The position numbers and the translations under genes were made by a program. This document shows positions 16,058 to 21,485 of a stretch of DNA of 21,485 nucleotides, in pieces. The notes under the pieces were generated by a model. That model was given only the letters and a program-made list of their open reading frames with translations, made no database searches and had not been told where the DNA came from. Within the stretch, counting starts at the first letter, position 1, and each line of letters begins with the position of its first letter. This DNA comes from Chloroflexota bacterium (GTDB lineage Bacteria > Chloroflexota > Anaerolineae > UBA4142). The DNA lies in assembly GCA_023380675.1 (NCBI GenBank), contig JAMCRS010000244.1:2804-24288 (forward strand), given 5' to 3'.

Positions 16058-16107
16058 GTGCGAACCCTCACCGCGCGGAATGGCTCCGCGTGCAGTAGAA
16101 TCGAACG

Positions 16108-16662
16108 TTACTTGGCGCCGCTTCCGACCTTGCCCGCCTTGCCGGCCTTGCGGCGGACCTTTTCGCCGGCATAGTGGATCCCCTTGCCCTTGTACGGCTC
16201 CGGCGGCCGAAGGGAGCGGATCTTGGAAGCCACTTCACCCACAACCTGCCGGTCGATTCCCTCGACGGAGAAGAGCCGTTGGCTCTTGTCCACGACGAAC
16301 GAAATTCCGGCCGGCGGCTCATAGACGATCGAGTGCGAGAACCCCAAGGAGAGAACGAGATTTCGCCCCTGCACCTCGGCCCGATAACCGACGCCTTCGA
16401 TTTCCAGATTTCGTTTGTAGCCGTCCGTGACGCCGATCACCATATTGTTGATCAAAGCCCGCGTCAGTCCATGTTTCGCGTCGTAGCCTGGCGCCTCCGG
16501 TGTGGCGACCAGAACCTGGTCCTTTTCGATTACGACTTTAAGCATTGGATCGAACGTCTGGGTCAGCTCGCCTTTCGGCCCTTTGACCGTCAGCGTCGGT
16601 CCGTTCTGCGTCACTTTGACACCCGCCGGCACCTGGACCGGCATTCGCCCCACTCGCGACAT
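16108..16662 (-). CDS. rplF: 50S ribosomal protein L6
   Basis: A 184-residue L6 with two repeated alpha/beta domains. [17 protein letters not shown] opens the protein, and the signature [25 protein letters not shown] region lies near 151-175. It lies by the factor-binding stalk base of the 50S. The ATG at 16662, with GGAGG 7 bases upstream, is clear; the 42 codons of open frame before it are spacer. Confidence 0.97.
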   Translation of the reverse strand: MSRVGRMPVQVPAGVKVTQNGPTLTVKGPKGELTQTFDPMLKVVIEKDQVLVATPEAPGYDAKHGLTRALINNMVIGVTDGYKRNLEIEGVGYRAEVQGRNLVLSLGFSHSIVYEPPAGISFVVDKSQRLFSVEGIDRQVVGEVASKIRSLRPPEPYKGKGIHYAGEKVRRKAGKAGKVGSGAK

Positions 16663-16738
16663 CCAAACCTCCAAGTCTCGCGAACCTGCCGTCGACCCCG
16701 GACGGATCAGCCGCCCGCCGAATCGCGCGACCGACCCC

Positions 16739-17134
16739 TTACCAAACGTAGCAGAGGACTTCGCCTCCCAATCCCATTCGCTTGGCACGAGCGCCGGTCA
16801 TGACTCCCTGCGTCGTTGAAACGATCGCGATCCCCAGACCATGTTGCACCCACGGCACCTCGGCTTTGCCAGCGTAGACGCGCCGTCCCGGCTTGGAAAT
16901 CCGCTTCACCCCACTCAAAATAGGCTTGCGTCGGTCGTCGTAGCGGAGCCAGAGCCGAAGCATCGGCTGCGGCCGGTCCTTGGTGACCTCGAGCTTTTCG
17001 ATATAACCTTCGTCCTTGAGTATCCTCGCAATAGCGACGCGGAGCTTGGATGCGGGCATCAACACCTGTTGATGGCGCACCGCCGCGGCATTGCTCATTC
17101 GAGCGAGCATATCAGCGATGGGATCGTTTGTCAT
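16739..17134 (-). CDS. rpsH: 30S ribosomal protein S8
   Basis: A 131-residue S8 of the 30S body, opening MTNDPIADMLARMSNA and ending GLGGEVLCYVW, with VVSTTQGVMT-type conserved core (IVSTTQGVMTGARAK). S8 is the feedback repressor of the spc operon in E. coli. AAGGAG lies 9 bases upstream of the ATG. Confidence 0.97.
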   Translation of the reverse strand: MTNDPIADMLARMSNAAAVRHQQVLMPASKLRVAIARILKDEGYIEKLEVTKDRPQPMLRLWLRYDDRRKPILSGVKRISKPGRRVYAGKAEVPWVQHGLGIAIVSTTQGVMTGARAKRMGLGGEVLCYVW

Positions 17135-17220
17135 CAGTCCCTGCTCCTTGCAAACGGCTGTCTGGAAATTCATTGCCGATCGGCTGATCGGCTCAAGCCG
17201 CCGCAGTTGATGCGTGCGGC

Positions 17221-17403
17221 TCACCAACTGGACTTGGTCACTCCCGGGATATGACCGTCCAGCGCCTCTCGTCGGAAGCAAATGCGGCACAACTTGAAGC
17301 GACGAATATAGCCGCGAGACCGGCCGCACATTTTGCAGCGGTTTCGCACCCGATTTGGATACTTGCGATGCAGTTCCCGATTGACCATTGATTTTTTCGC
17401 CAC
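17221..17403 (-). CDS. rpsN: 30S ribosomal protein S14, type Z (zinc-binding)
   Basis: A 60-residue short-form S14. The zinc ligands are C23, C26, C39 and C42 (CKMC...CRIC), followed by the IPGVTKSSW end. The start is GTG at 17403, with GAGGAGG 7 bases upstream and the usual MAKKSM opening. An ATG five codons in is less likely. Confidence 0.96.
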   Translation of the reverse strand: MAKKSMVNRELHRKYPNRVRNRCKMCGRSRGYIRRFKLCRICFRREALDGHIPGVTKSSW

Positions 17404-17445
17404 GCAATTCCTCCTCGCAAATCGACTCGTCGACCTGCGACAATT

Positions 17446-18120
17446 CTACTGCGCTCGGAAGGGCATTCCCATCAGCTGCAGCAGCCGGCGCGCCTCTTCG
17501 TCCGACCGGGCGGAAGTGACGATGCACACCTCCATGCCGCGCACCTTGTCGATCGTATCATAGTCCACTTCAGGCCAAATGAGCTGCTCGCGCAAGCCCA
17601 GGGTGTAATTCCCGCGTCCGTCAAAGGCGTCGTGCGGGACTCCGCGAAAATCCCGTTGCCGCGGCAAGGCGATGTTCATCAGCCGATCTAAGAAGTAGTA
17701 CATGTTGTCACCGCGCAGCGTTACCTTGACGCCGATCGGCATCCCTTCGCGCAGCTTGAACGTCGCGATCGATTTCTTGGCCTTGACCACGAGCGGTTTC
17801 TGACCGGTGATCAGCGTCATGTCCTTGACCGCACCGTCCAGCGCCTTGGCATTGCCGATCGCCTCGCCAACGCCTATGTTGACCACGACCTTGCTCACCT
17901 TGGGCGTTTGCATGACGTTGCCGTAGCTGAATTCGCGCATCAAGGTAGGCAGGATCTCTTTGCGATACTGTTCTTTCAGCCGCGGCGGCACTTTCGACTT
18001 GGCACGTTTGCCGCTCTGTGCTTCTTTGGCAGCGCCCTTGGCGTCTGCGCTCTTTGCCTCGGCGCCTTTGGCCTTTTGTTCCTTCTTGGCCTCTGGCTTG
18101 GCCTGACCTGGCTTCGCCAT
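17446..18120 (-). CDS. rplE: 50S ribosomal protein L5 with Lys/Ala-rich N-terminal extension
   Basis: This 224-residue protein has a standard L5 core from about residue 45 ([20 protein letters not shown], then [18 protein letters not shown] and the [11 protein letters not shown] loop near 181-191). It binds 5S rRNA and the P-site tRNA. Normal L5 is about 180 residues; here 44 residues made almost only of Lys, Ala, Glu, Gly and Gln precede it. A GAGAGG ribosome-binding site 9 bases before the ATG at 18120 supports translation of the extension. No alternative ATG exists between it and the core. Confidence 0.95.
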   Translation of the reverse strand: MAKPGQAKPEAKKEQKAKGAEAKSADAKGAAKEAQSGKRAKSKVPPRLKEQYRKEILPTLMREFSYGNVMQTPKVSKVVVNIGVGEAIGNAKALDGAVKDMTLITGQKPLVVKAKKSIATFKLREGMPIGVKVTLRGDNMYYFLDRLMNIALPRQRDFRGVPHDAFDGRGNYTLGLREQLIWPEVDYDTIDKVRGMEVCIVTSARSDEEARRLLQLMGMPFRAQ

Positions 18121-18201
18121 TTCAAATCCTCTCTGCGAACTGGAGATTAGCAGTTGGGCCTCGCGCGATCTCCGCCAGCCCCCAAGCGGCGATGCCGGAC
18201 T

Positions 18202-18516
18202 CTAGTCGATCACTTCGCCGCAATTTTTACACACCCGCGACTTGCCGCCCTCGTACATCTTAATTCCGACCCGCGTCGGCTTGCCGCAGTTCTTGCATAC
18301 GAGAGCAACACAGGACAGGTAAATGGGTCCCTCGCGCTCGATGATGCCGGCCTGAGTCCGAACGTCGCCGGTGCGCCGCTGGTGTTTTTTGACCAGATTG
18401 ATGCCGCTCACGATCACCCGATCGTTCTTGGGGTCGACGCTGTGCACCTCCCCCTTTTTGCCGCGATCGTTGCCGGACATCACCTGGACCGTATCGCCTT
18501 TTCGGATCTTGTTCAT
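18202..18516 (-). CDS. rplX: 50S ribosomal protein L24 with C-terminal zinc ribbon
   Basis: A 104-residue L24. The KOW motif is at the start (KIRKGDTVQVMSGNDRGKKGEV), followed by GINLVKKHQRR. The C-terminal part has two CxxC knuckles, C74/C77 and C96/C99 (CKNCGKPTRVG...CKNCGEVID), a zinc ribbon found in some lineages and absent from E. coli L24. L24 initiates 50S assembly. The start ATG at 18516 was chosen by the family N-terminus. Confidence 0.96.
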   Translation of the reverse strand: MNKIRKGDTVQVMSGNDRGKKGEVHSVDPKNDRVIVSGINLVKKHQRRTGDVRTQAGIIEREGPIYLSCVALVCKNCGKPTRVGIKMYEGGKSRVCKNCGEVID

Positions 18517-18551
18517 CACGCTACTCCAACTTGACAGTTGCGGACGGGCCG

Positions 18552-18923
18552 CTAGAGCACCTCGGGGGCGAGCGAGACGATCTTCATAAAGCCCTTGTCC
18601 CGCAGCTCTCGGGCGACCGGGCCGAAGATGCGCGTCCCGCGCGGGTTGGTCGTGTCCGACTCGAGGATGACGGCCGCGTTGTCGTCGAAACGAATGTACG
18701 AGCCGTCCTTGCGTCCGTATTCCTTGGTGGTGCGAACGATCACCGCGCGAACAACCTCGCCCTTTTTGACGCCGCTGGTCGGGATCGCGGACTTGACCGC
18801 AGCAATGATGACGTCGCCCACGGCGCCCACCTTGCGACTCGAGCCACCCATGACTCGGATGCACATGATTTCACGCGCGCCGGTGTTGTCTGCGACTTTG
18901 AGGCGCGTCGTTACCTGTATCAT
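18552..18923 (-). CDS. rplN: 50S ribosomal protein L14
   Basis: A 123-residue L14, exactly family length, with [20 protein letters not shown] and the ending [19 protein letters not shown]. It lies at the subunit interface. The ATG overlaps the rpsQ stop as ATGA, with GGAGGAG in the end of rpsQ, so it is coupled to rpsQ. Confidence 0.97.
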   Translation of the reverse strand: MIQVTTRLKVADNTGAREIMCIRVMGGSSRKVGAVGDVIIAAVKSAIPTSGVKKGEVVRAVIVRTTKEYGRKDGSYIRFDDNAAVILESDTTNPRGTRIFGPVARELRDKGFMKIVSLAPEVL

Positions 18924-19375
18924 TCCTCCGCTCCTCCATCCTCTGCCGGCGCGTCGACGGTCTCTTCGGCTTCTTCGGCTTCGGGCTCGCCGGCGAGTTT
19001 CGCGAGCCGCTCCTCCGCGCGTCGCTCTTCCTCGGCGCGGCGGGTGGCTCGTTCGGCCTGCTCCTTGGCCCGCAGCGACTCGAGCTCCTTCTCGACGATT
19101 TCTTCGACGACCACGCCGCGCTGAACGATCTCCGCGACCCGAAAGCGTTTTTCCCGCGAATAGGGGCGCGACTCGACGATCTTGACCAGGTCTCCCAATT
19201 GGGCAACCGGGTCCTCGTTGTGCGCCTTGAAGCGGCGTCCGGTAGTGACCACCTTGCCGTACAACGGATGAGCGTGGCGCTGCTCGATCTCGACGATCAC
19301 AGTCTTTTCCATCTTGTCGCCGACCACGCGGCCGGTCATGACCTTGCGCCGCTCTCTCGAATTTGCTTTTGTCAT
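18920..19375 (-). CDS. rpsQ: 30S ribosomal protein S17 with acidic coiled-coil tail
   Basis: This 151-residue protein has the S17 OB-fold core in residues 1-90 ([52 protein letters not shown]). Bacterial S17 normally ends at about 85-90 residues. Here about 60 more follow, rich in Glu, Ala and Arg ([20 protein letters not shown]), then an acidic end. The pattern suggests a charged helix with a disordered tip. Its start overlaps the rpmC stop (ATGA). Confidence 0.95.
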   Translation of the reverse strand: MTKANSRERRKVMTGRVVGDKMEKTVIVEIEQRHAHPLYGKVVTTGRRFKAHNEDPVAQLGDLVKIVESRPYSREKRFRVAEIVQRGVVVEEIVEKELESLRAKEQAERATRRAEEERRAEERLAKLAGEPEAEEAEETVDAPAEDGGAEE

Positions 19376-19581
19376 TGCGCCTTCGCCTCCATAGCCCGAG
19401 CCCGTTCGCGCTGAAGGGTCTTGACTCGCGCGATGTCGCGTCGGACCTCGCCGAGACGGTTAAAATTGGGCTGCTGCCCCGCCGCACGTTGAAAGCGCAG
19501 GTTGAACATCTCCTGATACAGATCGTCGAGCTGCTTTCTCAGCGCCCCATCGTCCATGGCTCGAAGCGTTGCCGTATCCAC
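19372..19581 (-). CDS. rpmC: 50S ribosomal protein L29
   Basis: A 69-residue L29 with two helices and the [20 protein letters not shown] signature (residues 24-43). L29 sits at the peptide exit. The start is GTG at 19581, sharing one base with the rplP TAG stop; GGAGG lies about 8 bases upstream. Alignment with the usual L29 N-terminus favours the GTG over an ATG eight codons later. Confidence 0.95.
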   Translation of the reverse strand: MDTATLRAMDDGALRKQLDDLYQEMFNLRFQRAAGQQPNFNRLGEVRRDIARVKTLQRERARAMEAKAQ

Positions 19582-19997
19582 TACTGCGCCTCCGTTCTCG
19601 TAATGAACTGCGTCTTGATCGGCAGCTTGTACGCCGCCAGACGCATCGCCTCACGCGCGACGTCTTCCTTGACACCGCCGATCTCAAAAAGGACGCGGCC
19701 CGGCTTGACCACGGCGACCCAGTGGTCCGGTGCGCCCTTGCCGCCGCCCATGCGCGTCTCCGCGCCCTTGATCGTGACGGAATGATCGGGAAAGACCCGG
19801 ATCCACAGTTTTCCGCCGCGCTTGACGAAGCGGACCACGGCACGCCGAGCGGCTTCGATCTGCCGGCTCGTCATCCAGCAGGGCTGCAACGCCTGCAGAC
19901 CATAATCGCCAAAGTCCAGCGTCACGCCGCGGCTCTCTTTGCCCTTCATACGACCACGGTGGGTCTTGCGGTATTTGACTCGTTTGGGCATCAACAT
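19581..19997 (-). CDS. rplP: 50S ribosomal protein L16
   Basis: A 138-residue L16 near the peptidyl-transferase centre, with [19 protein letters not shown], the [17 protein letters not shown] block and [19 protein letters not shown]. All family landmarks are intact. A GGGAG lies about 12 bases before the ATG. It ends one base into rpmC. Confidence 0.97.
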   Translation of the reverse strand: MLMPKRVKYRKTHRGRMKGKESRGVTLDFGDYGLQALQPCWMTSRQIEAARRAVVRFVKRGGKLWIRVFPDHSVTIKGAETRMGGGKGAPDHWVAVVKPGRVLFEIGGVKEDVAREAMRLAAYKLPIKTQFITRTEAQ

Positions 19998-20037
19998 TTC
20001 AAAACACTCCCGGATGACAAATCGGACGGCCGCGCGA

Positions 20038-20742
20038 TCAACCCTGTTCGATCACCTCGGCCTGCTTGGCGGCTTCTTCGATCTGCTTCATGATCTGCGC
20101 CTGCCGCTCTTCCGGCCGCACTTCGCCGCGATAAATCCACACCTTGATGCCGATCTTGCCGTAGGTCGTCAGCGCCTCGTGCTTGGAAAAATCAATGTCG
20201 GCGCGGAGCGTGTTCAACGGCACGCGGCCTTCCTTGACCAATTCGCGACGCGCCATTTCCGAGCCGGCCAGCCGTCCGCCGGCCGTAATCTTGATGCCGA
20301 GGGCGCCGCCGCGCATGGCGCGCGTCACCGCCTGCTTCATCGCCCGCTTGTGGGAAATGCGCTTTTCAATCTGCTGGCAGATGCTCTCTGCGACGAGGCC
20401 TGCGTCCGCTTCCGGGTGCTCGACTTCAATCACATCCAGCTTGATTTTCTTCTGGGTCAACTCTTCAAGGTGCTTGCGCAACTGCGTGACGCTGGCGCCC
20501 TTCCGACCGATGATGATTCCCGGCTTGGCGGTATGCACGTAGATCGAGACCTGCTTTGGAAATCGCTCGATCCGAACATCCGAGATGCCGGCGTGCCCAA
20601 CTTCCTTGCGGATGAGGGCGCGAATTCTCGCGTCTTCGGTGATCTGGTCGGTGTATGCCTTTTTGTCCGCGGCGTACCATTTGGAGCGCCAATCCTTGAT
20701 GTATCCCAGCCGAAACCCATAGGGATGGACTTTGCGACCCAT
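20038..20742 (-). CDS. rpsC: 30S ribosomal protein S3
   Basis: A 234-residue S3 at the mRNA entry. It has the N-terminal [18 protein letters not shown], a KH domain with GIIIGRKG (75-82) and the C-terminal [18 protein letters not shown] block ([14 protein letters not shown]). Its ATG shares one base with the rplV TAA (TAATG). Codons for residues 38-79 (20507-20632) occur a second time, inverted, at the right end of the window. Confidence 0.97.
   Translation of the reverse strand: MGRKVHPYGFRLGYIKDWRSKWYAADKKAYTDQITEDARIRALIRKEVGHAGISDVRIERFPKQVSIYVHTAKPGIIIGRKGASVTQLRKHLEELTQKKIKLDVIEVEHPEADAGLVAESICQQIEKRISHKRAMKQAVTRAMRGGALGIKITAGGRLAGSEMARRELVKEGRVPLNTLRADIDFSKHEALTTYGKIGIKVWIYRGEVRPEERQAQIMKQIEEAAKQAEVIEQG
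20507..20632 (-). repeat. Left arm of a 126-bp perfect inverted repeat (inside rpsC)
   Basis: Every base of 20507-20632 is the reverse complement of 21360-21485. The pairing was checked at both ends (20507 with 21485, 20632 with 21360). This arm is in the intact rpsC gene and is the authentic copy. Confidence 0.97.
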
Positions 20743-21107
20743 TATTTCTCCTCTGCCTTGGCGGAGCGCTCTGCGACGCTGACGGTGATGTGAGCCGAGC
20801 GTTCCAAAATCGGTTTATCGCGGCCGCGCGCGCCGGCCTTGACGCGCTTGAGCGTCGGGCCTTCGCCGGCATAGATGGTGCTGACGAACAGGTTTTCGCG
20901 AACCAGACCGTAGTTCTGCGTGGCATTCGACGCGGCGGAGTTAATCGCCTTTTCGACGGCTCGCGCGGCCTGGCGCGGAGTTGCTTTAAGCAGCCCGATG
21001 GCTTCCTCCACGCCGCGGCCGCGCACGAGGTCGACGACCAGTCGGACCTTGCGCGGCGACATGCGAATATACTTTTCAACTGCGGTCACTTCGAAATAAT
21101 CGGCCAT
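20742..21107 (-). CDS. rplV: 50S ribosomal protein L22
   Basis: A 121-residue L22, which lines the peptide exit tunnel. It has [19 protein letters not shown] at the start, the NATQNYG region and the extended hairpin [18 protein letters not shown] lies about 9 bases before the ATG at 21107. The Lys/Glu-rich end overlaps the rpsC start by one base. Confidence 0.97.
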   Translation of the reverse strand: MADYFEVTAVEKYIRMSPRKVRLVVDLVRGRGVEEAIGLLKATPRQAARAVEKAINSAASNATQNYGLVRENLFVSTIYAGEGPTLKRVKAGARGRDKPILERSAHITVSVAERSAKAEEK

Positions 21108-21153
21108 TCCAATGCTCCTATCCGCGGTCGGACCGGCGTCAAGCGAATCGTGT

Positions 21154-21366
21154 CTAGCCTGCCTTGGGCGCGGGAGCCGCCGCGGCCGCCGCAACCTCGG
21201 CGGCCTTTTCCTTGGTCGAGTGACCGCGAAAGTGCCGCGTCGGCGCGAATTCGCCCAGCCGGTGGCCCACCATGTTCTCGGTCACGTAAACCGGCACGGG
21301 TCGCCGTCCGTCGTGTACCGCGATGGTGTGCCCGACCATTTGCGGAAATATCACGGACGCGCGAGA
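21154..21366 (-). CDS. rpsS: 30S ribosomal protein S19, 5' part replaced at window end
   Basis: The C-terminal part of S19 is unmistakable: [40 protein letters not shown] and the FRGH end. A short Ala/Pro-rich tail ([12 protein letters not shown]) follows. The N-terminal third, expected to open like SRSLKKGPFVDEHL and reach KTWSR, is absent. From 21360 rightward the DNA is instead an inverted piece of rpsC. The frame happens to remain open through that piece to an ATG at 21459, but those residues are antisense of S3 and not S19. Native S19 sequence fits up to about 21366. The rplV start lies 46 bp downstream. Confidence 0.93.
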   Translation of the reverse strand, partial: SRASVIFPQMVGHTIAVHDGRRPVPVYVTENMVGHRLGEFAPTRHFRGHSTKEKAAEVAAAAAAPAPKAG

Positions 21367-21485
21367 ATTCGCGCCCTCATCCGCAAGGAAGTTGGGCACG
21401 CCGGCATCTCGGATGTTCGGATCGAGCGATTTCCAAAGCAGGTCTCGATCTACGTGCATACCGCCAAGCCGGGAATCATCATCGG
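21360..21485 (+). repeat. Right arm of the inverted repeat: displaced rpsC fragment in rpsS
   Basis: Read on the plus strand this segment encodes S3 residues 38-79 ([15 protein letters not shown] through KPGIIIG), exactly as in rpsC but in the opposite direction. It runs to the last base of the window. There is no mismatch, so it is not an old diverged duplicate. Confidence 0.97.

Noticed and set aside
19939..20793. 284-codon plus-strand open frame opposite rpsC
   Set aside because: Antisense shadow of S3; rich in Arg, His and Leu as expected from such shadows.
21367..21459. Apparent N-terminus of rpsS starting [11 protein letters not shown]
   Set aside because: It is the antisense reading of the inverted rpsC fragment and only stays open by chance; it is not S19.
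1..21485. CRISPR arrays, tRNA or rRNA genes, insertion sequences, toxin-antitoxin or phage genes
   Set aside because: I looked for regularly spaced repeats, transposase motifs, GTTCGAATC-type tRNA arms and small paired genes and found none that hold up; apart from the edges this is conserved core-genome sequence.

Overview
The window is almost entirely housekeeping DNA from a bacterium of moderately high GC content. Its core is the distal S10, whole spc and whole alpha ribosomal-protein clusters, read right to left on the minus strand. The taxonomic guess is Chloroflexota or a nearby deep lineage, with low to moderate confidence. It rests on the style of S9, RpoA and L24: a lysine-rich S9 tail ending KQYTKR, an acidic RpoA tail, and a zinc-ribbon tail on L24. 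No rRNA or marker phylogeny was possible here.

Layout. Bases 1-579 (minus) hold the N-terminal part of a MoxR/CoxD-like AAA+ ATPase that runs off the left edge. Bases 657-2642 (minus) encode a one-piece ABC exporter with its own promoter. Bases 3006-3734 (minus) encode undecaprenyl diphosphate synthase (uppS), and 3752-4531 (minus) a TlyA-type rRNA methyltransferase. A 170-bp divergent promoter region separates tlyA from two plus-strand genes: a UbiA-family prenyltransferase of the decaprenyl-phosphate phosphoribosyltransferase type (4702-5598) and the biotin transporter subunit BioY (5746-6336). A bidirectional hairpin terminator at about 6401-6438 separates bioY from the ribosomal cluster.

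From 21485 down to 6460 the minus strand reads rpsS (broken)-rplV-rpsC-rplP-rpmC-rpsQ-rplN-rplX-rplE-rpsN-rpsH-rplF-rplR-rpsE-rpmD-rplO-secY-adk-map-rpmJ-rpsM-rpsK-rpsD-rpoA-rplQ-truA-rplM-rpsI. The order is classical. The one missing member is infA, normally between map and rpmJ. Many start/stop overlaps (TAATG, ATGA) point to co-transcription and translational coupling. The genes together make ribosome subunits, the Sec channel, the nascent-chain processing enzyme MetAP, adenylate kinase, the RNA polymerase alpha subunit and a tRNA pseudouridine synthase.

The strongest anomaly is at the right end. The last 126 bases (21360-21485) are an exact inverted copy of part of rpsC (20507-20632) and replace the N-terminal half of rpsS. 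The junction lies on 7 bases that fit both genes. This looks like a fold-back or assembly chimera at a contig end rather than biology. Other points of interest are an apparently leaderless tlyA, appended tails on L5 and S17, an insertion inside the ABC ATPase domain, intergenic repeat-like blocks inside the ribosomal operon, and frequent GTG/TTG starts. I found no CRISPR array, tRNA, rRNA, transposon or convincing undescribed system.
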